From DAOTWY01 sp003696565 (lineage in GTDB: Bacteria > Chloroflexota > Anaerolineae > Aggregatilineales > Phototrophicaceae): a stretch of 53,974 bases of DNA. The position numbers were made by a program, and so were the translations under genes. Shown piece after piece: positions 7,699-15,957 of this stretch. Each line of letters opens with the position of its first letter. Position 1 is the stretch's first letter. The notes under the pieces are model-generated. The model was given only the letters and a program-made list of their open reading frames with translations, searched no databases and was not told the origin of the DNA. The DNA lies in NCBI GenBank assembly GCA_034435635.1, contig DAOTWY010000120.1, positions 1 to 53,974 on the forward strand. Reading direction: 5' to 3'.

Positions 7699-9157
7699 GC
7701 CAGTTGTTATTATTGGCGGTGGTATCGGCGGGTTAAGTGCTGCAATCCACTTAGCAATCGCAGGGAAGCGCGTTATCGTTCTGGAAAAGAATGCCCAAAC
7801 AGGCGGCAAAATGAATCAAGTCATCCGCGATGGCTTTCGATGGGACACTGGACCATCAGTCATCACAATGCGGCATGTATTTGAGGATTTGTTTCAGGCT
7901 GCGGGAAGGCAATTTAGTGATTATGTGCATCTAATCCCTATTGAACCCCTTGCCCGTTATTTTTATCCAGATAATTATGTATTAGATGCCAGCGCAAACA
8001 TCAGCCAAATGGCAAGCACAATTGAAAAACTTAATCCGCGTGATGTGGAGGGGTATCTTGCTTATCTAGCATATGCAGCACGGATTCATCGCATCACGGG
8101 ACCTGTATTTATTTATGACAAACCACCTACCCCAAGTAGCTTTGCTCGTGTCCCAATCAATGAATGGCTTAAAGTTGACCCATTCCGTACCATGCACAAC
8201 GCTATTAAAAGTTATGTAACCCATCCTAAATTACAACAATTACTTGGGCGTTTTGCGACATATGTCGGTGGAAGCCCCTATGACGCGCCTGCCACATTAA
8301 ACGTTATTGCACACGTAGAATTAACTGGTGGCGTATGGTATCCAAAAGGGGGTATTTATCGGATTGCCCAAGCGATGACGCAATTAGCTACGGAACTCGG
8401 CGTGACAATTTATACTGATACACCTGTACAACAGATCGAAACTTTAAATGGACGGGTCACGGCTGTCATCGCAGATAAACGTTATGAAACGGATACGGTT
8501 GTTTCTAATGTGGATGTGGCAACAACCTATCAACATCTGCTAAAAGACAATCCAATAGCTAAAAAACAATTGTCTAAATTAGAACGCCTTGCCCCCTCTT
8601 GTTCGGGTTTTATTATGCTACTAGGTGTACAAGGTACACACACACACTTAAAACATCACAACATCTTTTTTTCCGCGGATTATAAAGCAGAATTTAAAAG
8701 CATATTTAAAGATGCGCAATTAGCACAAGACCCCACGATTTATTTGGCAATTACATCTAAAGCAGATGCAGATCATGCCCCAACTGGGTGTGAAAACTGG
8801 TTCATTTTAATCAATGTGCCAGCGTTATCCGATAATGTAGATTGGAAACAAGAAGCCAAACCATACCGCGATCTGGTTTTGAATAAATTAGCTGAGTACG
8901 GTCTTAGACCAAACATTATTAGCGAGCAAATCCTTACCCCAATTGATTTACAAGAGATGAGTGGGGCATGGTGCGGCGCATTGTATGGCGCATCTGCTAA
9001 CAGCAAATGGACGGCATTCCGCCGCCCACATAATCGTAGCAAAGTGATCCACGGGTTATATTTTGCAGGTGGTACAACACATCCCGGCGGTGGTGTGCCG
9101 ATGGTTACACTTTCCGGTAAAATTGCAGCAGAGATGGTACTTGAGGATCAGCGATGA
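7691..9157 (+). CDS. CrtI-family phytoene desaturase/carotenoid oxidoreductase
   Basis: A 488-residue flavoprotein. The N terminus has the dinucleotide motif VVIIGGGIGGLSAAIHLA followed by LEKNAQTGGKMN, then DTGPSVITM. The C terminus carries the CrtI signature AGGTTHPGGGVPMVTLSG. CrtI-type enzymes dehydrogenate phytoene stepwise or oxidise carotenoid ends. The ATG at 7691 overlaps the glycosyltransferase end by 8 bp with AAAGG upstream and is preferred over an opening at 7643. No phytoene or dehydrosqualene synthase is in the window, so the chain length (C30, C40) cannot be told. The neighbouring glycosyltransferase would also fit a CrtP/CrtNb-type oxidase. Confidence 0.88.
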   Translation: MDKPVVIIGGGIGGLSAAIHLAIAGKRVIVLEKNAQTGGKMNQVIRDGFRWDTGPSVITMRHVFEDLFQAAGRQFSDYVHLIPIEPLARYFYPDNYVLDASANISQMASTIEKLNPRDVEGYLAYLAYAARIHRITGPVFIYDKPPTPSSFARVPINEWLKVDPFRTMHNAIKSYVTHPKLQQLLGRFATYVGGSPYDAPATLNVIAHVELTGGVWYPKGGIYRIAQAMTQLATELGVTIYTDTPVQQIETLNGRVTAVIADKRYETDTVVSNVDVATTYQHLLKDNPIAKKQLSKLERLAPSCSGFIMLLGVQGTHTHLKHHNIFFSADYKAEFKSIFKDAQLAQDPTIYLAITSKADADHAPTGCENWFILINVPALSDNVDWKQEAKPYRDLVLNKLAEYGLRPNIISEQILTPIDLQEMSGAWCGALYGASANSKWTAFRRPHNRSKVIHGLYFAGGTTHPGGGVPMVTLSGKIAAEMVLEDQR

Positions 9158-10044
9158 AGGCATTTTATACGGATCAATTTGTGTTGCCGTTACCTCCTGG
9201 GCATCGCTTTCCGATGGAAAAATATGCACGCTTGCGTCAACGTGTTGAAGCAAGTGGCATTGCGGAGATGTGCGTACCAAATGCGGCAACAGATACGCAA
9301 ATTTTACGGTGTCATGATGCGGATTATTTAGAGCGTGTCAAAAATGGCACACTAACACCGTCAGAAATTAGGCGAATTGGGTTCCCTTGGTCATTAGAAA
9401 TGGTGGAGCGTTCACGGCGTTCATCCGGTGCGACGATAGCCGCCTGTTATGCCGCATTACAAGAGGGGATTGCAGTCAACCTAGCAGGCGGTACACATCA
9501 TGCCTGCAGAGATCATGGTGAAGGGTTTTGTGTGTTTAATGATGCCACCATTGCAGCGCGTGATTTACAAGCAACCGGTGCGGTTATCCGTGTTTTAATT
9601 GTAGACTGTGATGTACACCAGGGAAATGGTACAGCAGATATTACAAAAGATGATCACACCATTTTCACGTTTTCAATTCATGGGGAAAAGAATTTTCCTT
9701 ATCGTAAAATTAACAGCGATTTGGACATCGGTTTACCAGATAATACTGGAGATGACGAATATCTGGAAATGATAGAAGAAGGTATACAACGTGCACTATT
9801 TCTAGCTGATCCTGATATTGTCATTTATCAATCTGGTGCCGATCCATTTATTGGTGATCGATTAGGCAAACTGGCTATCACAAAGGACGGACTAGCACGA
9901 CGAGATCGCTTGATATTACACTTATTACGTGTGGTACATCATCTACCGGTTGCCGTGACAATGGGCGGCGGCTATGCGAAAAACATTGATGATATAGTCG
10001 ATATACATTTTCAGACAGTGTGTATTGCGCGTGAGTTTGCATGA
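9154..10044 (+). CDS. Histone deacetylase-family (acetoin utilisation/amidohydrolase) protein
   Basis: A 296-residue class-IV-like bacterial HDAC fold enzyme. Readable catalytic elements: His115-His116 in GGTHHACRDHGEGFC, the zinc ligands Asp153 and His155 in DCDVHQGNG, Asp230 in YQSGADPFIGDRLG, and MGGGYA near the end. Such bacterial enzymes deacylate small amides or lysines on proteins. It overlaps the CrtI-like gene by 4 bp and the J-domain gene by 4 bp. It is thus translated with the carotenoid operon, although no functional link to carotenoids is known. Substrate unknown. Confidence 0.9.
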   Translation: MKAFYTDQFVLPLPPGHRFPMEKYARLRQRVEASGIAEMCVPNAATDTQILRCHDADYLERVKNGTLTPSEIRRIGFPWSLEMVERSRRSSGATIAACYAALQEGIAVNLAGGTHHACRDHGEGFCVFNDATIAARDLQATGAVIRVLIVDCDVHQGNGTADITKDDHTIFTFSIHGEKNFPYRKINSDLDIGLPDNTGDDEYLEMIEEGIQRALFLADPDIVIYQSGADPFIGDRLGKLAITKDGLARRDRLILHLLRVVHHLPVAVTMGGGYAKNIDDIVDIHFQTVCIAREFA

Positions 10045-10889
10045 CTTTAAAAGAGTGGATTAAGGCACAACTAGATAAAACGATAAGCGTTCAAACCACC
10101 CTGTTAAACACCTCCTATGCGGACTTGGTTGTACTTTGTTGGAGCGGGGTGCGAATTCATATTTACATGATTGGGGATGTTGTTAGCCCACGTGCCATTA
10201 AACGAACATTACAGGACAACACCGAAAGTGGCATCAACACAATCTTTTTGGTGGATGCCCGTTTAATCCCACCTGATGGAGAGCGAGCGATCATTAAAGA
10301 GTGGCTAATAGCGTTGCAAAAGCTGAATCATGATAAAGTTTATGTTTATCATGTTAAGGCGAACACACCACAAATTTTTGAAGTGCATTTTGAAGATATT
10401 TTCGGTGTTGAAGAAAAAAAGATTTGGTACGGACCACAGATTGATTTTAACCGCCTCCGGTCATATCGCACTTATCAAACACAGCGGACATTAAAAGGGA
10501 ATTGGTTAATTGCGGATTTTGGGGCACAAGCATTTTGGAAAAACACTGAATATCGCACTTATCAACAACAGAAAGATGAAGCGCGTCGTCGCCATAACCA
10601 AACACGATGGGAATCCTGGAGTGGGTATCAGACTTGGGGCGGGATGAATGATCATAATGAACGTGAAGCCAAGCCAAACAGCCCAATCCAGGATTATCTG
10701 TTAACTTGTTATAAGCTCTTAGAAATCAACCATGATGCCAACGAAGAAGCTGTTAAAAAAGCATACCGCCAAAAGGCAAAATTGCTACATCCTGATACCA
10801 GCGATTTGCCCAAAGATGAGGCACACACCCAGTTCCAAGCATTAAAAGCCGCTTATGAATATATTCGAGCAGCAAATGGCTGGGATTAA
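10041..10889 (+). CDS. Protein with unknown N-terminal domain and C-terminal J domain
   Basis: A 282-residue protein. Residues about 222-282 form a J domain beginning YKLLEINHDANEEAVKKAY with the HPD tripeptide at 250-252, which would stimulate an Hsp70 (DnaK). The first ~200 residues form an alpha/beta domain I do not recognise. It has an Asp-rich VDARLIPP segment and resembles the nuclease-related or NERD-like N-terminal modules sometimes attached to bacterial J domains, but I cannot confirm that. A linker rich in Gln, Arg and Trp (about 170-215) separates the two. It overlaps the HDAC-family gene by 4 bp and closes the plus-strand operon; the next gene converges on it. Confidence 0.75.
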   Translation: MTLKEWIKAQLDKTISVQTTLLNTSYADLVVLCWSGVRIHIYMIGDVVSPRAIKRTLQDNTESGINTIFLVDARLIPPDGERAIIKEWLIALQKLNHDKVYVYHVKANTPQIFEVHFEDIFGVEEKKIWYGPQIDFNRLRSYRTYQTQRTLKGNWLIADFGAQAFWKNTEYRTYQQQKDEARRRHNQTRWESWSGYQTWGGMNDHNEREAKPNSPIQDYLLTCYKLLEINHDANEEAVKKAYRQKAKLLHPDTSDLPKDEAHTQFQALKAAYEYIRAANGWD

Positions 10890-10911
10890 CGTACGGCTGT
10901 TTATGGTTTAT

Positions 10912-11712
10912 TTACAGGCTGGCATAAAAAGCTTCCATTGCATCAATAATCGCTTGTGGCTGTTCTACTGATGCAGAATGTCCAGCTTTTGGAATACGCA
11001 CCAGCTTTGAACCAGCGATTTGTTGGTGAATCCGTTCCGCCTTAGCTGGAACAGTAGCAATGTCCTCTTCACCTACAATAACCAATGTGGGTGTAGTAAT
11101 ACTGGCAATCTCCTCATAAACAGGTTTACGAGTAAAAACACCACTAGCCGCCTTCATAGACCCCGTGCGGTTGATATTTCCAATATGCTTTTTCCATTTC
11201 TTAAATCGTTCAGCATATTGTGGGTCAGTACGGAAGGTTTGTCCAAATAATGATTTGGATGCGCCATTCACAATTAATTTGGGAGAAATCCAACGTGCAA
11301 CAAATTGAAGCAGACGATAACGCGGGAGGTTCTCACTCGGTTCAGGATCAGCAGATGTTTCCATAAGTACCAAGGATTTGACTAAATCAGGACGGCGCGC
11401 ACCTAGGCGCATCCCAACAAAGCCCCCCATCGATAAACCAACAAAATGCACAGGTGCCACACCTAACGCTTCAATGAAAGCTGCTGCATCCTCATAACAC
11501 GTTTCCATATCGTAGCCATCTGGTGTAACCTCACTTTGCCCTTGTCCGCGATGATCATAAGCAATACACCGATATTTTTTGCTAAAGTGTGCAATCTGAT
11601 CATCAAACATATGAAGGCTCATCAACAACCCATGTGAGAAAACAATCGTTTCCTCACCACTACCGGACTCTTCGTAGTAGAGTTCAACACCGTTAACTTG
11701 TATTCTTGGCAT
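10912..11712 (-). CDS. Alpha/beta hydrolase
   Basis: A 266-residue cytoplasmic alpha/beta hydrolase. The nucleophile elbow is GLSMGG with Ser94, the acid is Asp217 in VGEEDIATVP, and the base His245 in AGHSASVEQP. The oxyanion region is FSHGLLMS and the strand-4 motif DHRGQGQS. This layout resembles 3-oxoadipate enol-lactonase and related esterases; without neighbours from that pathway the substrate stays open. Transcribed alone on the minus strand, converging with the J-domain gene and downstream of the pyrophosphatase terminator. Confidence 0.85.
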   Translation of the reverse strand: MPRIQVNGVELYYEESGSGEETIVFSHGLLMSLHMFDDQIAHFSKKYRCIAYDHRGQGQSEVTPDGYDMETCYEDAAAFIEALGVAPVHFVGLSMGGFVGMRLGARRPDLVKSLVLMETSADPEPSENLPRYRLLQFVARWISPKLIVNGASKSLFGQTFRTDPQYAERFKKWKKHIGNINRTGSMKAASGVFTRKPVYEEIASITTPTLVIVGEEDIATVPAKAERIHQQIAGSKLVRIPKAGHSASVEQPQAIIDAMEAFYASL

Positions 11713-11740
11713 AATCTATAACCCCTTATCAATATCAACC

Positions 11741-11770
11741 AAAAAGGCGACACCATAGTGATGTCGCCTT
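11741..11770 (-). terminator. Rho-independent terminator after the membrane pyrophosphatase
   Basis: On the minus strand AAGGCGACA, a 9-nt loop, TGTCGCCTT and then a T run form a perfect 9-bp hairpin plus U tract. It lies about 22 bp after the pyrophosphatase stop. Confidence 0.85.
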
Positions 11771-11792
11771 ACGATTATAACCAAGACTTGCG

Positions 11793-14378
11793 CTATTCGC
11801 TTGCTTGTGTCAGCACTGTATCAATCACGTGAATAACACCATTAGACGCTTCTATATCTGTCGTGGTTACGGTTGCCACACCATTCAGCATGACAACATC
11901 ATCTTCAACGGTGATTTCAAGTGTTTCGCCGGAAAGCGTTTGGACGGTACCCGCTTCAATATCCACTGCCATCACTTCCCCGCTGATAACATGATATAGC
12001 AACACATCGCCCAAGTTTTCTAACGCTAACAACGCATCTTGGTCTTCTAAATCATTGGCTTCCATAAATGCGTTGAATGCTTCATCAGTGGGAGCAAACA
12101 CAGTGTAGCTACCATCACTGTTAAGTGTTTCAGTCAAGTCAGCTTGTTCCAAGGCAGCCAGCAGAATGGTGAAATCTCCTGCTTCATTAGCCACCTCAAC
12201 AATAGTGCCCGGCACTGTTTGTGTCACAGATTGAGGCACTTCATCATCATTACCTACTGCATTGCTGATCAGAGGTGCAAACACTAATGAAACAATTGCC
12301 AGCAATTTGAGCAAGATATTGAGTGATGGTCCAGAGGTGTCTTTGAACGGATCACCCACAGTATCCCCCACAACTGCCGCTTTATGTGCATCGGATTTTT
12401 TACCGCCAAAGTGACCAGCTTCAATATACTTCTTAGCGTTATCCCACGCACCGCCGGCATTTGCCATCATCACAGCCAGCATAAAAGCAGATGTCAATGA
12501 GCCAAGCAGCACGCCGACCAATGTTTCTGAGCCGACATAATCCCGAATGGCATTATCCTGCCCAATTAAGGTAAGCAGCGCAATAACCACTGGAACCGCC
12601 ACAGCAATAATGCCTGGCAAAAGCATTTCACGAATAGCACTATCCGTACTAATGGCAACACAGCGTTCATAGTCTGGCTCGTTTTTACCTTCCATGATGC
12701 CATCAATTTCTTTGAACTGACGACGAACTTCCACAACAATTTGCTGAGCAGCACGCCCAACAGCTAGCATAGTTAACGCGCTGAAGATATACGGCAATAC
12801 AGCACCAATAAACAAACCTGTCACCAGTCGAACGTCAAGCACAACGTCAGTGAACGTTGTATTATTGACAGTATCCACATTGCCATTAGCTGTTGTCACA
12901 AAAGCAGCAATTAAGGCTAATGCCGTCATAGCTGCACTACCAATAGCAAAGCCCTTACCAGTTGCCGCGGTGGTATTCCCCAAACTATCTAAGGCATCAG
13001 TCCGGTTGCGTACATTTTCACCAAGCTCAGCCATTTCCGCGATGCCACCCGCATTATCTGCAACGGGTCCGTAGGCATCTGTGGCTAAGGTAATTGCCAA
13101 TGTAGAAAGCATTCCAACCGCAGCAACCGCCACACCATAAAGCCCTGATGCCCCAACTGCAACTAGTGTCACAGCGATCACAATCACAACCGGTGCAAGG
13201 GTAGAAAACATACCAACAGCTAAACCACGAATGATGACAATACCAGGTCCGCCAACAGCACTTTCAGAGAGGCTTTTAGTTGGGAGGTAAGTATCTGCTG
13301 TGAAATATTCAGTGAAGTAACCAATAAGTACACCACCAACCAAACCACTGATTGTGGCAACAATAACCCCCGCATCTAGCCCAAGCAAAGAAGCAATGAC
13401 AACGACCGCCACAGCGATTAAACCACTGGCACCATAAACACCTTTGCGCAGGCTCCATAGTAAGTCTTCTTGTGATGCATCTTCTTTAGTTCTAACCAAG
13501 AAAGTGCAACCCAGTGCGATTAAAGTACCCACCGCAGCCACTAATAGCGGGAAAGCCTGAGCTGCAGTGGCTTTTTCTGCTGCGACACCACCACCGGTCA
13601 GAACAGCAAGAGTCATGGCAGCAATAATTGAGCTGGCATAACTTTCAAACAAGTCAGACCCCATACCAGCCACATCACCAACGTTATCGCCGACGTTGTC
13701 AGCAATTGTTGCTGGATTGCGAGGATCATCCTCTGGGATACCTGCTTCTGTTTTACCAACAAGATCAGCCCCAACATCTGCCGCTTTGGTAAAGATTCCC
13801 CCACCCACACGGGCAAAAATCGCAATAGATGTACCACCAAAGCCAAACCCAGCCAAGGCACTCATTGCAGTAGCAGGGTCTTCAATTTGGTTAGTGATTA
13901 CAATGAATAAGACACCAACCCCCAATAATGCTAAGGACACGACTAATGTCCCCATAACCGTCCCACTGGCAAACGCCACACGCAAGCCGCGATTCAAGCT
14001 TTCTGATGCTGCCTGTGCCGTGCGAACGTTGGCGCGCACAGCGATATACATACCAGCATAGCCCGCCGTACCAGAAGCCAACGCCCCCGCCAAAAATGCA
14101 ACCGTTGTCCAAGGACTCATCCCTGTTTCTTCAAACAGGCTTAAGCCGAAGAGAATAGCTGCTGAAATAATGACGAAAAGAGTCACTGCACGATACTCAC
14201 GGCGCAGAAAAGCTGCTGCACCCCGCTGAACTGCCGCCGCAATTTTCTGCATTTTTTCATTACCGGCATTTTGGGAAAGTACCCAACGTTGTGTCCACAA
14301 CGCAAATATAATGCCGAATACAGCAACAATTGCAGCGACAAAACCCGCATTCGTCGCGTTTTCGGTAAAGATTTCCAT
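11793..14378 (-). CDS. hppA: Membrane-bound ion-pumping pyrophosphatase with C-terminal fasciclin domain
   Basis: An 861-residue protein. Residues 1 to about 710 are a complete M-PPase, which couples PPi hydrolysis to H+ or Na+ export. Visible are DVGADLVGK at 201-209, DNVGDNVGDVAGMGSD, DNAGGIAEMA, GGAWDNAKKYIEAG and GDTVGDPFKDTSGPS. The GNTTAATGKG motif has Ala where K+-independent enzymes have Lys, so K+-dependence is predicted; the pumped ion cannot be read. Residues about 724-861 are an extra FAS1 (fasciclin) domain: YTVFAPTDEAFNAF, DVLLYHVISGEV, then NGVIHVIDTVL. Because M-PPases end on the outer face, FAS1 would lie outside the membrane. Start ATG with TAGGAGA upstream. Single gene with its own terminator. 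Confidence 0.95.
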   Translation of the reverse strand: MEIFTENATNAGFVAAIVAVFGIIFALWTQRWVLSQNAGNEKMQKIAAAVQRGAAAFLRREYRAVTLFVIISAAILFGLSLFEETGMSPWTTVAFLAGALASGTAGYAGMYIAVRANVRTAQAASESLNRGLRVAFASGTVMGTLVVSLALLGVGVLFIVITNQIEDPATAMSALAGFGFGGTSIAIFARVGGGIFTKAADVGADLVGKTEAGIPEDDPRNPATIADNVGDNVGDVAGMGSDLFESYASSIIAAMTLAVLTGGGVAAEKATAAQAFPLLVAAVGTLIALGCTFLVRTKEDASQEDLLWSLRKGVYGASGLIAVAVVVIASLLGLDAGVIVATISGLVGGVLIGYFTEYFTADTYLPTKSLSESAVGGPGIVIIRGLAVGMFSTLAPVVIVIAVTLVAVGASGLYGVAVAAVGMLSTLAITLATDAYGPVADNAGGIAEMAELGENVRNRTDALDSLGNTTAATGKGFAIGSAAMTALALIAAFVTTANGNVDTVNNTTFTDVVLDVRLVTGLFIGAVLPYIFSALTMLAVGRAAQQIVVEVRRQFKEIDGIMEGKNEPDYERCVAISTDSAIREMLLPGIIAVAVPVVIALLTLIGQDNAIRDYVGSETLVGVLLGSLTSAFMLAVMMANAGGAWDNAKKYIEAGHFGGKKSDAHKAAVVGDTVGDPFKDTSGPSLNILLKLLAIVSLVFAPLISNAVGNDDEVPQSVTQTVPGTIVEVANEAGDFTILLAALEQADLTETLNSDGSYTVFAPTDEAFNAFMEANDLEDQDALLALENLGDVLLYHVISGEVMAVDIEAGTVQTLSGETLEITVEDDVVMLNGVATVTTTDIEASNGVIHVIDTVLTQASE

Positions 14379-14457
14379 TCAATTGTCTCCTATAGAAACT
14401 GTAAGCTTGCGAATATTAACGTATTTATACCGTTTTTTTCAATAGATAGTTAATCAA

Positions 14458-14491
14458 TTGACGAGAAAAATAATTCCATTACAATAACTCT
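14458..14491 (+). promoter_or_regulatory. Candidate sigma70-type promoter, possibly giving a leaderless mRNA
   Basis: TTGACG at 14458-14463 is followed after 16 bp by TACAAT at 14480-14485, one mismatch each from consensus. The expected +1, about 7 nt downstream, coincides with the A of the ATG at 14492. There is no Shine-Dalgarno sequence before that ATG, so a leaderless transcript is suggested. Confidence 0.55.
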
Positions 14492-14920
14492 ATGACAAAA
14501 AAACCTTCAGAAAAGCGTACACAACAACTATCTGGCGTGCAAATTATGTTTGCGGCAATCCTAGCAATTGGTTTGATGCTGGCAATTAACTTCAGCACAC
14601 GCATTGCTAATAGTCGCTTACAACGCGAGACATACGCCAATATTGAGGCAGAAGTGCAAGCCTTGCAAGAAGAACAAGCGACTCTAATTGCTGAGTTAGA
14701 TCATGTGCAAAGTGATGCTTATGTCGAGCGATGGGCACGGTCTGAAGGGAAAATGGTTCGTCCTGGTGAGGTATTAGTTATTCCAGTGCCGCTAAATACA
14801 ACACCCTTGGTTACCCCTACCCCGCCTGTCATTGTTGAAGTAGATACATCCCCGCCCAAACCCGATAATTGGACATTATGGTGGGCACTATTTTTTGATA
14901 GCCCGCCGCCAGATTTTTAA
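14492..14920 (+). CDS. DivIC/FtsB-like septum formation initiator protein
   Basis: A 142-residue bitopic membrane protein. A short basic cytoplasmic N terminus is followed by one membrane helix (about 20-40) and a coiled coil (about 48-75) rich in Glu and Leu. Next comes the family-typical YVERWARSEGKMVRPGEVLVIP, and a Pro/Thr-rich tail ends in Trp and Pro. DivIC/FtsB proteins belong to the divisome FtsQLB complex. It stands alone between a divergent pyrophosphatase gene and a convergent ygfZ (4-bp end overlap). No ribosome binding site is visible. Confidence 0.8.
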   Translation: MTKKPSEKRTQQLSGVQIMFAAILAIGLMLAINFSTRIANSRLQRETYANIEAEVQALQEEQATLIAELDHVQSDAYVERWARSEGKMVRPGEVLVIPVPLNTTPLVTPTPPVIVEVDTSPPKPDNWTLWWALFFDSPPPDF

Positions 14921-15957
14921 TCAGCTAAGGGTTGTACCCCCAATAAACCACTGACCCGCAAAGGTACACCATCAGATGTGTTAAGTTGTGTATCTTGCTT
15001 GGCAAATTCTGTCTTGATTACCCCAATCGCAAAAATTTCATCATCTGGCGATAAAACACTGCTCGTTATCATTCCTGCACGCTTACCTTGATGAAACACC
15101 TCTGTAGGGGCTTCAACATATTGTGATAAATCAAGCCGAACAAGTGTTTTGGCTAAACGATTTCGGCTTTCCATCCGAGCAATAATCTCTTGCCCGGTAT
15201 AGCATCCTTTATTAAAACTCACCTCATCCCACAGACCTAGCTCAAGCGGAATATAATCTGTTGATAATTCGCGCGCGGGCATACCCGCTCGGATACGAAG
15301 CGTATTATAAGTCAAGCTACCAGCTAACTGGGCACCTGCTTGCATAATGCAAGATAAAATTGCTTCTGCAAATTCAGTTGCCACTAGAATTACCCAAGCT
15401 GATTCAACAAGCGGTTTGACCTTGCCAATAAAGACTGGTATCTCATCAATATGCGTATCTCTGCCATAAAACGATTCTATTCCCGATGCGGATTTGACGA
15501 GTCGCTGCATCACAGTATCTGCCTGCACACCATGTAGTGCAAATAAATGTGTTTCGGCAGCAAGGTCACGTAAAATCACTTTGTCATTGTAAAAAATATT
15601 ACGCTTAAAATACTGCGCCATTGCTTGCCCGCGCCCGGGGCTAGTTAGCATCAACAATTCATCATCACTGCGATGATAAACCATCACGCGGTCAAGAATG
15701 CGTGCATTAGGATTGGTAAAAATTGTCGCACGCCCTTCTCCCGGTTGCATATTCAGCATATTGTTTGTAGACATGCGGTTAAGTAAATCAAAGCGATCGG
15801 CACCACTTAGCGTTATCCGCCCTTCATGAGATCGATCTAAAAGGATGCACTGTTGCAATGCGGCGTAGTATTCTGCTTTAAGATCACCAAAATGCAGTGG
15901 AATACCATCTGGTGCAAGTGTTGCACCAAGTTGTTGATAATATGCCGACAAACTCAT
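14917..15957 (-). CDS. ygfZ: YgfZ/GcvT-family folate-binding protein
   Basis: A 346-residue protein of the aminomethyltransferase (GcvT) fold. The YgfZ signature KGCYTGQEIIARMESR is near residues 230-245, its Cys being the conserved one. The N-terminal ILLDRSHEGRITLSGADRFDLL corresponds to the usual DLS...V.GPDA..FL segment. YgfZ proteins use tetrahydrofolate and help maintain certain Fe-S enzymes. The ATG at 15957 overlaps the upstream stop as ATGA with GGA 9 nt before it, preferred to the ATG at 15966. Fe-S maintenance would suit a genome with a 2Fe-2S molybdenum hydroxylase, but this gene is not in that operon. Confidence 0.88.
   Translation of the reverse strand: MSLSAYYQQLGATLAPDGIPLHFGDLKAEYYAALQQCILLDRSHEGRITLSGADRFDLLNRMSTNNMLNMQPGEGRATIFTNPNARILDRVMVYHRSDDELLMLTSPGRGQAMAQYFKRNIFYNDKVILRDLAAETHLFALHGVQADTVMQRLVKSASGIESFYGRDTHIDEIPVFIGKVKPLVESAWVILVATEFAEAILSCIMQAGAQLAGSLTYNTLRIRAGMPARELSTDYIPLELGLWDEVSFNKGCYTGQEIIARMESRNRLAKTLVRLDLSQYVEAPTEVFHQGKRAGMITSSVLSPDDEIFAIGVIKTEFAKQDTQLNTSDGVPLRVSGLLGVQPLAD

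Noticed and set aside
9154..10044. Acetylpolyamine amidohydrolase or acetoin-utilisation AcuC as a specific name
   Set aside because: The HDAC fold is clear but nothing in the motifs or neighbours selects among substrates.
13696..14061. 121-codon plus-strand frame opposite the pyrophosphatase
   Set aside because: It mirrors the Gly/Ala/Val-rich membrane helices of hppA on the other strand; no start signal.
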